NCBI GenBank assembly: GCA_036734945.1
Contig: DAIMXP010000020.1
Coordinates: forward strand, 1-64,000
DNA from: UBA4733 sp036734945
Lineage (GTDB): Bacteria; Chloroflexota; UBA4733
Direction of reading: 5' to 3'
DNA: 64,000 nucleotides
Positions 25,522 to 34,403 of the stretch are shown here, piece after piece. The position numbers and the translations under genes were made by a program. The number at the start of each line of letters is the position of its first letter. The first letter of the stretch is position 1. The notes beneath the pieces were generated by a model. It searched no databases. It was not told the DNA's origin and worked only from the letters and a program-made list of their open reading frames with translations.

Positions 25522-26382
25522 TCACACCGATGCCACCCGGCGCATCAGGCAGACGCACAGGGCATCAATAAGCGTCAGTTGCACGACGCGGCCCGGTACC
25601 GCTTCGCGGTGCCAGTCGGGCTGGCGGGAGACGGTGTGCAGGCAGATGTCGGCCAGGCGGCCCAGGTGCGACTGCGGGAAGTTCGTGATCACGATCAGCG
25701 GCGTTCCAGCCAGTTTCACCGCGTGCGCAGCGTCCAGCGTCTGGGCATGCTCGCCCGAAATCGACACTGCCAGCGCCGCATCCTGCGGCGTCAGCAAAGC
25801 GGCGCGAGCGCTCTGCAACTGGGAATCGCCTTCCCCCAGCGCCGTCTTCCCGATCCGAATCAGGCGGTAGGAGGCGTCGATGGCGACCAGCCCGGAGCCG
25901 CCTGCCCCGAAGCAGTACACCAGCCGCGCACCTGCCAGCACCTCGACCGCCTGGCGAAAGCCGCCACTGTCAATGACCTGCAGCGTCTCGCGTAGCGACT
26001 GGATGGAAAGGTCAAACACCCCGGCCAGGATGTCGGTAAAGTCGCCGGCTGAGGCCAGGGCCGCCGTCGTCGCCCGCATAGAGGGGATACCGCGCAGGTC
26101 GGACCGCGTGAGGTCCTGCACCAGCCGGCGCCGGAACTCGGCGTAACCGGAGCAGCCCACCGTGCGACTCAAGCGGCTGACCGTGCCGATGCTCACGCCC
26201 ACTTGCTGCGCCAGCGCCGTGATCGGCATGTGCTGGACGCGCTCAGGGTAGTCCACGACGAACACCGCAGTTCGCCGCTCTGCCGGCCGCAACTGCGGCA
26301 GCAAGCTGCGCAGGGTGAGGAGAAGCGACGGCAGTTCCGTCTTTCTGCTAGCCGCCGACGCCTGATCGTCTTCCTCGGTCAC
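25522..26382 (-). CDS. RpiR-family transcriptional regulator
   Basis: A 286-residue regulator with an N-terminal HTH_6 domain (ITALAQQVGVSIGTVSRLSR) and a C-terminal SIS sugar-phosphate-binding domain. The SIS domain runs from ARLVYCFGAGGSG through LTPQDAALAVSISGEHAQT. Family members sense phosphosugars and control sugar uptake and catabolism. GTG at 26382 is the preferred start because GAAGAGGGG lies just upstream; the in-frame ATG at 26421 is less likely. It is divergent from SBP C, with the SBP promoter between them, so SBP C is its likely target. Confidence 0.88.
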   Translation of the reverse strand: MTEEDDQASAASRKTELPSLLLTLRSLLPQLRPAERRTAVFVVDYPERVQHMPITALAQQVGVSIGTVSRLSRTVGCSGYAEFRRRLVQDLTRSDLRGIPSMRATTAALASAGDFTDILAGVFDLSIQSLRETLQVIDSGGFRQAVEVLAGARLVYCFGAGGSGLVAIDASYRLIRIGKTALGEGDSQLQSARAALLTPQDAALAVSISGEHAQTLDAAHAVKLAGTPLIVITNFPQSHLGRLADICLHTVSRQPDWHREAVPGRVVQLTLIDALCVCLMRRVASV

Positions 26383-26435
26383 GCCCGCCCCTCTTCCTTC
26401 GCGTGATATGCCACAACGCAACGGTCCAATAACGA

Positions 26436-26464
26436 TTGACTTCGATTGGTCGGTTGCGTATAAT
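26436..26464 (+). promoter_or_regulatory. Near-consensus sigma-70 promoter of SBP C
   Basis: TTGACT (26436-26441) and TATAAT (26459-26464) are separated by exactly 17 bases. Transcription would start near 26471, about 60 bases before the ATG of SBP C. The promoter lies 54 bases from the RpiR-family start, so the divergent regulator could bind over it. Confidence 0.85.
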
Positions 26465-26533
26465 CCCTTTCACACAGTGCCGCCCGTTGACCTGTCCGAT
26501 AACTGTCAAGTCCGGCGGCGGTGGCACGACCCC

Positions 26534-28039
26534 ATGCAAGGGGAATATATACCAGGCAGAGAGGATGGTGCATCGTTGAGTCCGTCCACGTCACGCCGAG
26601 TGCTGCTGCGACACGCCGTGGTCGCGGCTACCGGCCTCTCGGCAGCCGGTCTGCTCGCCGCCTGCGGCGCCAGCGCCCCAGCCGCGACCACCACGGGTAG
26701 CGCGACCGCCGCCGCCGTAACCAAGGCCCCTGCGACCGCGAGCCAGGCGAGTGCTGCGACCACGAGCCAGGCGACCGCTGCTGCCCTCGCCACCACGACC
26801 ACCACGGCCACGGTCAGCGCCAAAGCCACAACCTCGGCTGCCCCCAAAGCAAATGTAGCCAAGGGCAAGGTCTGGATGACGTACTGGGGCAGCACGGCCG
26901 ACGACCAGTACATGAACGCCATCGGCGGCAGCTTCACCAAGGCCAGTGGCGCGGCGGTGACGGCGCAGAACGTGCCCGGCGACTATGTGGGCACGATCAC
27001 CACCTTCCTGGCCGCCGGCACGGCGCCCGATGTTGCTGTCTTCACGAACGACATGGTGCCGGAACTGCTGCGCCAGAGCGCCTTCACCGACATGCAGCCG
27101 CTGATCGGGCGTGACAAGCTAGACACCTCGGACTTCGTGCCGGCTGCCCTGAAGGCCTACCAGTACAAAGGGGGCCTCTTCGCCCTGCCCAAGAACTTCC
27201 ACAGCTACGCCATCTGGTACAACATCGATAGCTTCCAGCAGGCCGCCCTGCAGCCACCGACGGCTGCCTGGACGCTCGATTCCTACCTCGAAGCTTCCCA
27301 GAAGCTGACCAACACCTCCCGCGGCACCTTCGGCACCACCATGCCGGTCAGCCAGTTCACCGAACCCTGGATCTGGTTGGACAGCGGCGACATCGTCGAT
27401 AACCCGGACAACGTGACGAAGATCACCTTCAGCAACGCCAAAACGGTGCAGGCGCTGCAATGGCTGGCTGACCTGCGCACGAAATACCACGTCACGCCGA
27501 CGGCGGCGGAGTCGGCCGCCGACAAGGGCGACACCAACATGTTCTACAACGGCAAGATCGGCATGTATCCCTACCTCTACGTCGAGGGCCGCGTGGCCGC
27601 CTTTGCCAAGGGCTTCACCTGGGATGTCGGGCCAATGCCGACCGGTCCCGACGGGCAACACGCGACGGTCATCGCCACCGGCGGCTACTTCTTGCCCAAG
27701 GGTAGCGCCAACCCGGACCTCGGCTGGCAGTTCGTGAAATCGGCGACCAGCGTCGACAGCATGAAGCAAGACGCCAAGATCGGCATCGGCATCCCCGCCC
27801 GCCTCTCGGCCGCCACCTGGCCGGAATTCCAGGCAGGACCACCCAAGAACAAGAACGTCTTTATCGACCAGGCCAAGTACGGCCGGCTCGGCCCCGTCTT
27901 CCTCGGCGTCGGTCCCGTCCTCGGAGCAGCCTGGAAGGCGCTCGCTCCCCTCTTTGCCGGGGCCTCCACGGCTGCCGACGCCGTCGCCAAAGCCGACGCT
28001 GCGGCGAACGCGGAGTTGCAGAAGTACGTTGGGAAATGA
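26534..28039 (+). CDS. ABC-type sugar substrate-binding lipoprotein (SBP C)
   Basis: A 501-residue family 1 extracellular solute-binding protein. A Tat-like signal (TSRRVLLRHAVV) leads to lipobox LLAAC with Cys44. An Ala/Thr linker precedes the binding domain, which starts at VWMTYWGSTADDQYM. The start is not settled. The ATG at 26534 has no clear ribosome binding site. A TTG at 26576, 10 bases after AGAGAGGA, would give a signal peptide more like those of its paralogues. It is divergent from an RpiR regulator. No permease follows; a broken glycoside hydrolase gene does. Confidence 0.87.
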   Translation: MQGEYIPGREDGASLSPSTSRRVLLRHAVVAATGLSAAGLLAACGASAPAATTTGSATAAAVTKAPATASQASAATTSQATAAALATTTTTATVSAKATTSAAPKANVAKGKVWMTYWGSTADDQYMNAIGGSFTKASGAAVTAQNVPGDYVGTITTFLAAGTAPDVAVFTNDMVPELLRQSAFTDMQPLIGRDKLDTSDFVPAALKAYQYKGGLFALPKNFHSYAIWYNIDSFQQAALQPPTAAWTLDSYLEASQKLTNTSRGTFGTTMPVSQFTEPWIWLDSGDIVDNPDNVTKITFSNAKTVQALQWLADLRTKYHVTPTAAESAADKGDTNMFYNGKIGMYPYLYVEGRVAAFAKGFTWDVGPMPTGPDGQHATVIATGGYFLPKGSANPDLGWQFVKSATSVDSMKQDAKIGIGIPARLSAATWPEFQAGPPKNKNVFIDQAKYGRLGPVFLGVGPVLGAAWKALAPLFAGASTAADAVAKADAAANAELQKYVGK

Positions 28040-28045
28040 CGACGG

Positions 28046-28177
28046 AGGCCGCGACTGCGGGCCCAGAGGGCGCCCCCGGCCAAGAACCGGGGGCGACTGC
28101 GGTCGCATGTCCCATTCCATACCACAGCATCCGCCGTACTTGGCCGGGGGCGCCCTCTGGGCCCGCAGTCGCGGCCT
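28046..28177. repeat. Complete long inverted-repeat element (copy 3)
   Basis: Perfect 39-bp arms occupy 28046-28084 and 28139-28177. They share the CCGGCCAAG inner end and the GGCCGCGA outer end with copies 2 and 4. The next block, GGGGGCGACTGCGGTCGC, is the inner arm of the family, but its partner is replaced by unrelated sequence. The element begins seven bases after the SBP C stop codon and might act as its transcript end. Confidence 0.9.
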
Positions 28178-28221
28178 TGTTCCTCGCGCCGTTGATGACT
28201 CAGCCGAATGGGACATAAATC

Positions 28222-29501
28222 GTGATCGACCCCACCCTCTTTGCCGCCCCGCCGCGCGAGTTTCGGCCGGTACCCATGTGGTTCTGGAATGGTGATCTGG
28301 AGGAGGCGGAGATTCGGCGGCAGGTTCAGGCTTTCGCTGATGGCGGACTTGGTGGCTTTCAGATTGCTGCGCGCACGGGCCTGAGCACCCCCTATCTCTC
28401 GCAGCGCTGGTTCGATCTAGTGGAACTGGCGAGCCGGGAGGCGGCGCCGCACGGGCTGCAGGTCTGGCTGGCCGACGAGTACCCCTATCCCAGCGGCGCC
28501 GCCGGCGGGGAACTGACGGTGCGCCACCCGGAGTGGCGGGCCTGGCACATGCGGCCCCGTTCCGCCAGCGTGCAGCCCGGCGAGCGCCTGGAAGTCGACT
28601 CCACGCGCAACTCGGTGCAGCGCCACGCCCACGTCGTCGGCAACGATCCCGGCCACGAGAAGGTGGGCGGCACGCTGGACGCCCTGCACGCCGAGACGCG
28701 GCCCCGCTTCCGCGCCCATCCGCGCTTCCCCGCCTCTCTGGCTGCTCAGGTCGGCCTGAACCGGGTACTGGTGGAGAGCTACCACAGCATCGGCTGGTCG
28801 CTGACCTTTCAGGACATGAAAGCGCTAGCCGACCGCCTCGCCGCCCAGGGGGCCAATCTCTTCGTCTTCCACGCCTTTCTCTACTCGCTCGGCGGCCTGC
28901 GGAAATGGGACGCGCCGCCCTCTCAGTTCTTGCAGAACCCCTACTGGTCGCAGTTCCCCGCTTCACCGACTACCTCGGCCGCCTCTGCTACGCCCTCAGC
29001 CGCGGCCGCCGCGCCAGCTCCGTGGCACTGCTGGACCCGATCACTTCGCTGTGGACGCACGGTAGCAGCGCGGGCAGCAGTATCGGTTCGGGGCCGGACG
29101 CCGTCGCCAAACGGGTGGCCGGCGACTGGCAGTACCTGCAACGGGAGTTGGAAGCGGCCCAGCGTCCCTTCGACAGTCTGGACCCACTGTTGCTGAGCGA
29201 GGGTCGCGTGGAGGACGGCGCACTCCGCCTGGGTGAAGCCGAATACCGCGTCATCATCCTGCCCCCGCTGGCATCGCTGGAGGCAGCCGCGTGGGACAGG
29301 CTGGAGGAGTTTGCTGCCGGCGGCGGGGTGGTGATCGCCTGCGGCCTGTTGCCCTACGAGCAGATCGAAGGCGACAACACGGTCAGCACCGCCTGCGCCG
29401 CCGGCCGGCAGCACAGACCGGCCGCTCGTCGAGCCGAAACCGTTCGTGAACGTTCTGCGCGGACTCGGTCAGCCCGCGCAGGCGGGCTTCGCTTCGTGTA
29501 G
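28222..29501 (+). pseudogene. Broken GH106-like glycoside hydrolase (alpha-L-rhamnosidase type)
   Basis: The first 250 codons read FRPVPMWFWNGDL, GLGGFQIAARTGLSTPYLS and LADEYPYPSGAAGG, the start of GH106-like glycosidases. At about 28957 the reading frame changes by one base in a C run, after NPYWSQF. The continuation RFTDYLGRLCYALSRGRR lies in another frame and runs to 29501. The middle of the catalytic domain seems short compared with family members of about 1000 residues. The C-terminal half is missing: homology-like sequence ends near GLLPYEQIEGDN, just before a repeat. A single-base sequencing error could explain the frameshift but not the truncation. Confidence 0.7.
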
Positions 29502-29521
29502 CCGCGACTTCAGTCGCCGGG
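29472..29521. repeat. REP-like hairpin pair
   Basis: GCCCGC-GCAG-GCGGGC (29472-29487) and GCGACT-TC-AGTCGC (29504-29517) are two short perfect hairpins in tandem. The second resembles the TTCAG-centred hairpin at 52029-52048. It lies at the point where the GH106-like gene is truncated. Confidence 0.5.
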
Positions 29522-29562
29522 CACGTCTCCGAACGGGCGCCGGCTATGCCCGGCTGTACCCG

Positions 29563-29844
29563 TTAGATCGCCGCGCGGCGCGTACCGCCGGAGACCAACC
29601 GGACGATGAGCAACAGGATCACGGCGCCGACGAACGACACCGCCAGGCTCCAGATAAAGCCGCCGTTGTTGGCGCCGTTGCCGTAGCCGAGCACCGCGCT
29701 CATGACCCAACCGCCGATGACGGCGCCGATCAAGCCGACCACCATATCACCGAGCACGCCGAAACCTGAGCCGCCGACAACCAATCCGGCGAGCCAGCCC
29801 GCGATAATGCCGATGATGATCCAGCCGATAATCGCCATGACCAT
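29563..29844 (-). CDS. GlsB/YeaQ/YmgE-type small membrane protein
   Basis: A 93-residue Gly-rich membrane protein of the transglycosylase-associated/GlsB family (PF04226). It has three hydrophobic segments. The first is AIIGWIIIGIIAGWLAGLVV; then come the family motif GDMVVGLIGAVIGGWV and a last helix SFVGAVILLLIVRL. Members are induced by general stress in several bacteria; the molecular role is unknown. The start is taken at the ATG at 29844; TTG at 29856 or ATG at 29838 are possible. Confidence 0.85.
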   Translation of the reverse strand: MVMAIIGWIIIGIIAGWLAGLVVGGSGFGVLGDMVVGLIGAVIGGWVMSAVLGYGNGANNGGFIWSLAVSFVGAVILLLIVRLVSGGTRRAAI

Positions 29845-29978
29845 GCGCACCACCAACCTTTCCTACTAGCCGGGCCGGAACATCCGGTCCGTGCTTTTTA
29901 GAACCGTCTCCCGAGAGGCGGCCCCCGTTGCTGAGCTACATACGCAAAGGGCGTGCCAGCTTGGGGGAGTTGGAGGCT

Positions 29979-30533
29979 CTAATTCCCGGCGGCGTGATCG
30001 CCCCAGCCAGCCATAGCCTGGATGAGCACCGGCTCCGGATTGATGTCGCCATCGCTCTCCACGGTCATGAGGTAGCTCAGCGGCGGACGGTTAAAGGCGC
30101 CATCTGCGATGGTGACGCCGTTCTGCCGCTGCAAGAGCGAGGCATAAACCTGTCCACCGCCGCCGTGCCGGGTGACACTCCCGGCCGACTGGGGCAACCC
30201 GATCAGATTCATGAACCGCCCATCCACCAGCGACACGGCCTGAACGCTGAGCGACAGTTGCTGCCCCTGCACGGTCAGATGGTATTCGTCGAACAGCACC
30301 GGCGCACCGCAGTCGGGCATCGCCACCGGCTGCACATGCCAGGCGCGCGGCAGGCGCAGCGTATACGGAATGCAGGGCGAGGCAAAGGTGGTATCACCCG
30401 GCGACAGGCTATGCAGGCGAAACGCGCCGGTAATGAGCAGAATGACAACGCAGCCGACTGCCAGGCCGCGCCCCGTGCGCACCGCACGCCCGATGCGCCA
30501 GGAGAGGATACGGGCCTGTAGTTGCCGCTCCAT
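29979..30533 (-). CDS. Membrane-anchored protein of unknown function, last gene of the lysS-serS operon
   Basis: A 184-residue protein with one N-terminal membrane anchor (GLAVGCVVILLITGAFRL) and a polar domain of about 140 residues, probably outside the cell. Two cysteines, in SPCIPYTLRLP and MPDCGAPVLF, could form a disulfide. The family is not recognised. It starts nine bases after the serS stop on the same strand, so it is probably cotranscribed with birA, lysS and serS. There is no obvious functional link to them. Confidence 0.6.
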   Translation of the reverse strand: MERQLQARILSWRIGRAVRTGRGLAVGCVVILLITGAFRLHSLSPGDTTFASPCIPYTLRLPRAWHVQPVAMPDCGAPVLFDEYHLTVQGQQLSLSVQAVSLVDGRFMNLIGLPQSAGSVTRHGGGGQVYASLLQRQNGVTIADGAFNRPPLSYLMTVESDGDINPEPVLIQAMAGWGDHAAGN

Positions 30534-30542
30534 AGCTGTTCC

Positions 30543-31802
30543 TTAGCGGATGACATCCGCCCCCATATACGGTCGCAACACCTCCGGTACCACCACGCTG
30601 CCATCTTCTTGCTGGTAGTTCTCCAGGATCGCGGCAAAGGTGCGGTCGATCGGCAGACCGGAGCCGTTCAGGGTGTGGACGAACTCCGGGCGTTCGCCGG
30701 CCGCCCGCCGGAAGCGAATATTGGCCCGTCGGGCCTGGAACGCTTCGCAGTTGCTGATGGATGATATCTCTTTGAACTCCGCCACGCCGGGCAGCCAGAC
30801 TTCCAGGTCAACCTGCGCGGCGGCTGTAAAGCCGAGGTCTCCGGTACAGATGCGCAGGCCGCGGTAGTGCAACCCGAGCGCCTGCAGGAGGTCCTCCGCG
30901 TCGGCAATCAGGCGGTCATACTGGGCGTAGGACTCTTCCGGCCGGCAGAAAGCATACATCTCCACCTTGTGGAACTGGTGGACGCGGATGACGCCGCGGG
31001 TGTCGCGCCCCGCCGAGCCGGCTTCGCGGCGCCAGGAGGGGCAATAGGCGGTATAACGCAGCGGCAACTGCTCACCGGCCAGGATGTCGTCGCGGTGCAG
31101 GTCGGTCAGCGCCACCTCCGCCGTCGGGTTCAGCCAGAGATCGTCCTCACGCAGGTAGTAGGCGTCCTCCGCAAACTTGGGCAGCTTGGCGGAACCGAGC
31201 ATGGCGGCGCTGCGGATCAGGTAGGGCAGCGATACCTCGCAGTAGCCGTGGCGGGCGACGTGGAAGTCCAGGAAGAAGGCGATCAGCGCGCGTTGCAGGC
31301 GGGCGCCGAGACCACGGGCGACATAAAAGCGGGCGCCCGCCAGTTTGACGCCGGCATCCTGGTCAAGGATGCCAAGTTGCTCACCGATCTCCCAGTGCGG
31401 TCGCGGCGTGAAGGCGAACTGCGGTGGCTCGCCCCAGCGCATGTACTCGACGTTATCCTGGTCCGACGCCCCTGCCGGCACGTCAGGGTGCGGCAGGTTC
31501 GGCAGGCGCAACGCCAGGTCGTTCAGTTGCCGCTCGATGCTCTCCTGCTCACCATCCAGCACTTTGATGCGGTCGGACAGCGCGCGCAGCGTGCTGCGCT
31601 GCGCTTCGTCGGGCCGACCGGCCCGCTTGATGCCTTCGTTGGCGACGTTGCGCTGCTGCCGCAGGGCCTGGGCCTCGCTCAACAGGGCGCGACGCCGTGC
31701 GTCCAGTTGCAGCAGGTCGTCCAACGGCCCGGCACTCTGGCGCAGGCTGAGGCGCTCACGCACTTCTTCGACGTGCTCACGGATGTAAGCAACGGGCAAC
31801 AC
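30543..31802 (-). CDS. serS: Seryl-tRNA synthetase
   Basis: A 419-residue class II synthetase that charges tRNA(Ser) and also tRNA(Sec), which links it to selB in this window. The N-terminal antiparallel coiled coil spans about residues 30-105 (DARRRALLSEAQALRQQRN). The catalytic core contains TRGVIRVHQFHKVEMYAF for motif 2. The C-terminus has NGSGLPIDRTFAAILENYQQ, where GSGLPIDRT replaces the usual GSGLA-x-ERT as motif 3. The start is GTG at 31802, overlapping the lysS stop by one base, so translation is coupled. The upstream leader of this operon encodes a serine-rich peptide. Confidence 0.95.
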   Translation of the reverse strand: MLPVAYIREHVEEVRERLSLRQSAGPLDDLLQLDARRRALLSEAQALRQQRNVANEGIKRAGRPDEAQRSTLRALSDRIKVLDGEQESIERQLNDLALRLPNLPHPDVPAGASDQDNVEYMRWGEPPQFAFTPRPHWEIGEQLGILDQDAGVKLAGARFYVARGLGARLQRALIAFFLDFHVARHGYCEVSLPYLIRSAAMLGSAKLPKFAEDAYYLREDDLWLNPTAEVALTDLHRDDILAGEQLPLRYTAYCPSWRREAGSAGRDTRGVIRVHQFHKVEMYAFCRPEESYAQYDRLIADAEDLLQALGLHYRGLRICTGDLGFTAAAQVDLEVWLPGVAEFKEISSISNCEAFQARRANIRFRRAAGERPEFVHTLNGSGLPIDRTFAAILENYQQEDGSVVVPEVLRPYMGADVIR

Positions 31803-33313
31803 TATTCGCCACCTCCTGCGGTCTCGGTACTGCGGTGATGCGGGAAGAGGATCACTTCCCGGATGGAGTGATTGTCGGTCAGCAGCATCACCAGGCGGTC
31901 TACCCCCAGGCCGATGCCGCCGGTGGGTGGCATGCCGTGCTGTAGCGCCAGCAGGTAGTCCTCGTCCAACTGGTGGGCATCCGTGTCGCCCTGGGCCGCC
32001 GCCCGCTGCTGGTCAAGGAAGCGCTCCCGCTGGTCGTCCGGGTCGTTCAACTCGCTGAAGGCGTTGCCTAGTTCAAACCCGGCGACGAACGGCTCGAAGC
32101 GTTCCACCAGTTGGGGGTCGTTCCGGTGCCGCTTGGCCAGCGGGGACAACTCCCAGGGGTAGTCCAGCAAGAAGGTCGGCCGCACAAGCGTCGGCTCAAC
32201 ATAGTTTTTGACGAGCTCGTCGATCATCTTGCCCCAGGAACCGCCCTCACCACAGCGCAGCCGGCGCTCTTGACAGGCGGCGGCCAGCGCTGCCGTATCA
32301 CGGTGCCGACTGAAGTCCAGGCCGGTCGCCTCCAGGATGGCCTGGCGCATGGTCAGGCGTCGCCAGGGTGGGGCGAAGTCGATAGTGTTCCCCTGGTACG
32401 CCAGCGTCGTGCCGGAACAGACCTCCTGTACCACGGCCACCACCAGCGTTTCATAGAGGTCCATCATGTCGTAGTAATCGGCGTAGGCTTGATACGCTTC
32501 CAGCATGGTGAATTCCGGGTTGTGCTTGTAGGAGATGCTCTCGTTGCGGAAGTCGTGGCCGATCTCGTAGACCTTGTCGAAGCCGCCGACGATCAGGCGC
32601 TTCAGGTAGAGCTCGTCGGAGATGCGCAGGTAGAGTTGCTGTTCGAGCTCGTTGTGGTAGGTCGCAAAGGGTCGCGCGCTCGCGCCGCCGTAGAGCGGCT
32701 GCAGCACGGGCGTTTCCACCTCCAGGAAGCCCCGCGTATCCAGGCTGCGCCGCAGGCAACTGACGACACGGCTGCGCAGGCGGAAGACCTCCCGGCTATG
32801 CTCGTTGCTCATCAGGTCGAGGTAGCGCTGGCGCTGGCGCAGTTCGACGTCCTTCAGCCCGTGGAACTTCTCCGGCGGCGGCTGCAGCGCCTTAGCCAGC
32901 AGCGTCAGCGTCTGCACTCCGACCGACGGTTCGCCGGGGCGGGAACGCAGCGTCTCGCCCGTAGCGCCGATGATATCGCCGGCGTGCAGGTCGCGCAGCA
33001 GCGCCGCGCCGGCCTCGCCGAGCGCCTCGCGCCGCAGCAGCAGTTGCACGCGGCCACTATCGTCGCTGATATGGACGAAGGCGATGCGCCCCATATCGCG
33101 CATGACGCCCATGCGCCCGGCGACAGTGACACCGGTCGGCGTATCGGCCAGGGCTGCAGCTTCGGCGCAGGTGTGGCTGCGCCCAAAGGTCGTCGGAAAG
33201 GGGTTGATGCCCCGCGCCCGTAGCCGCTCCAGGGCCAGTCGTCGCTGGTTGGTCTCGTCGCTCGCGCTGGGAAGTTCGGTCCCAGTATGTTCGGTCCCAG
33301 CATGGTCAGTCAT
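31802..33313 (-). CDS. lysS: Lysyl-tRNA synthetase, class II
   Basis: A 503-residue class II enzyme. The N-terminal OB-fold anticodon-binding domain runs to about residue 170 (VTVAGRMGVMRDMGRIAFVHI). The catalytic core has GGASARPFATYHNEL, VYEIGHDFRNESISYKHNPEFTMLE as motif 2 (here only partly quoted as GHDFRNE and HNPEFT), and GIGLGVDRLVMLL as motif 3. The ATG at 33313 is chosen because homology begins soon after it. The frame extends to 33454 inside birA. It starts 13 bases after the birA stop and overlaps serS by one base. Confidence 0.94.
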   Translation of the reverse strand: MTDHAGTEHTGTELPSASDETNQRRLALERLRARGINPFPTTFGRSHTCAEAAALADTPTGVTVAGRMGVMRDMGRIAFVHISDDSGRVQLLLRREALGEAGAALLRDLHAGDIIGATGETLRSRPGEPSVGVQTLTLLAKALQPPPEKFHGLKDVELRQRQRYLDLMSNEHSREVFRLRSRVVSCLRRSLDTRGFLEVETPVLQPLYGGASARPFATYHNELEQQLYLRISDELYLKRLIVGGFDKVYEIGHDFRNESISYKHNPEFTMLEAYQAYADYYDMMDLYETLVVAVVQEVCSGTTLAYQGNTIDFAPPWRRLTMRQAILEATGLDFSRHRDTAALAAACQERRLRCGEGGSWGKMIDELVKNYVEPTLVRPTFLLDYPWELSPLAKRHRNDPQLVERFEPFVAGFELGNAFSELNDPDDQRERFLDQQRAAAQGDTDAHQLDEDYLLALQHGMPPTGGIGLGVDRLVMLLTDNHSIREVILFPHHRSTETAGGGE

Positions 33314-33326
33314 GGACGGTCTACTT

Positions 33327-34109
33327 TCAGCCGGTATGTCGGACCAATGCGCCGCTGCCGGCCGACACACGAATGGTACCGCCGGTCGGCGTTTTGACGA
33401 TAAGGGCGCCGGAGCCATCCACCGCCGTGGCCCGCCCAGCCACGGTATCTCCATCGCGTTCCACCGTCACCGAACTGCCCACGGTGTCCAGCAGCAGCCG
33501 CCAGGCCTCCTTGACGTGGTCAAGCCGACCCGCCAGGAAGCGCTCCAGCAGATGGTCCAGTTCGCGCAGCAGGCGCACCGCCACGTCGTTGCGCTCAGCC
33601 GGACGCAGGGCCCAGGCCGCCAGCGCCGTCGCAGCCGCCCCCACGTCATCCGGCGCTGCATGCACGTTCACGCCGATGCCCACCACCGCCAGCGCCGAGC
33701 CGGCGGGGATCTCCGTTAGGACCCCGGCGACCTTCAGGCCGCCCAGCAGGACATCGTTGGGCCACTTCAGGCGGGGCGGCACGCTGGTCAAGCCGCGCAA
33801 GGCTTGGGCCGTGGCGATAGCCGCCAGCGGTGTCAGCCAGGGGATCGCCTCCGGTTTGACGGGGACGTGTACGAGCACCGACAGGTGTACACCGGCGCCG
33901 GGCGACGAGCGCCAGTCGCGGCCCTGCGTGCCGCGTCCCGCCGTCTGGTAGCCGGCCACGACAGCAGTACCGGCGGCGGCGCCTTGCCGGATCAGGTTGC
34001 GGGCGACATCCTGGCTGGACGCCGTCTCCGGCAGATAGAGCACCGTCGCCCCGTAGACCGCGCCGGCGTCGACCACCAGGATTTCCGCAGCGTCACATTG
34101 CATCATCAT
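33327..34109 (-). CDS. birA: Biotin-[acetyl-CoA-carboxylase] ligase
   Basis: A 260-residue biotin protein ligase that activates biotin and attaches it to carboxylase carrier domains. It is the short, catalytic-only form without the DNA-binding domain. Motifs are LPETASSQDVARNL, the biotinyl-AMP loop GYQTAGRGTQGRDWRSSPGA, LKWPNDVLLGGLKVAGVLTE and VVGIGVNVHA. Three ATG codons in a row (34109, 34106, 34103) begin the gene, with no ribosome binding site. They lie just 11 bases after the U-tract of an intrinsic terminator, so expression depends on readthrough or on translation without a Shine-Dalgarno sequence. Confidence 0.9.
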   Translation of the reverse strand: MMMQCDAAEILVVDAGAVYGATVLYLPETASSQDVARNLIRQGAAAGTAVVAGYQTAGRGTQGRDWRSSPGAGVHLSVLVHVPVKPEAIPWLTPLAAIATAQALRGLTSVPPRLKWPNDVLLGGLKVAGVLTEIPAGSALAVVGIGVNVHAAPDDVGAAATALAAWALRPAERNDVAVRLLRELDHLLERFLAGRLDHVKEAWRLLLDTVGSSVTVERDGDTVAGRATAVDGSGALIVKTPTGGTIRVSAGSGALVRHTG

Positions 34110-34120
34110 GTCTGGGGATA

Positions 34121-34160
34121 GAAAAAGGCGGGGAGTGGAGGTTTCCCTCCACTCCCCGCC
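34121..34160 (-). terminator. Intrinsic terminator directly before birA (attenuator candidate)
   Basis: On the minus strand a perfect 15-bp stem (arms at 34146-34160 and 34127-34141) is closed by a GAAA tetraloop. It is followed by TTTTT at 34122-34126. It stands between the 23-codon open reading frame and birA in the same orientation. Read as an attenuator, it would stop transcription before birA-lysS-serS unless antitermination occurs. Confidence 0.88.
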
Positions 34161-34182
34161 AGGTAGCTGCCGGGCAGCGACC

Positions 34183-34254
34183 CTAAACCGAGGACACCCC
34201 TTTGGAGTCCCGCATAGAAGCTGTGCCGCTGCCCGAGCAACTTGCACTACCCAC
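34183..34254 (-). CDS. Serine-rich 23-residue leader peptide candidate
   Basis: GTG at 34254 is preceded by AAGGAGG (core AGGAGG at 34264-34269), nine bases away. The open reading frame encodes MGSASCSGSGTASMRDSKG followed by VSSV and a TAG stop. Eight of its 23 residues are serine, read by five different codons. The RNA arm CGGGCAGCG inside the frame (34227-34235) can pair with CGCTGCCCG just after the stop (34171-34179). The latter can instead form a local hairpin with the following GGCAGC. Alternative pairings, a strong terminator downstream and serS in the operon suggest attenuation by charged tRNA(Ser). It is too short to prove as coding. Confidence 0.5.
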   Translation of the reverse strand: MGSASCSGSGTASMRDSKGVSSV

Positions 34255-34403
34255 TACACACCACCTCCTTTCTTACAACCTGAGCGTACCATACTCCTGG
34301 CAGAATGACAATGCCGGTCGGAATTAAGTCAGGGCCGAAAGGCGAGGTTCGCTGCACCTGCTATCATCTACGGAAAAATCGCAGGCAGGAGAAGTCATCA
34401 GGC

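Noticed and set aside
34121..34270. T-box riboswitch upstream of birA-lysS-serS
   Set aside because: No conserved T-box sequence (AGGGTGGTACCGCG type) or recognisable Stem I is present, and the leader is short. A degenerate AAAGGGGTGTCC was considered but does not offer the tRNA-end-binding TGG bulge in the right place.
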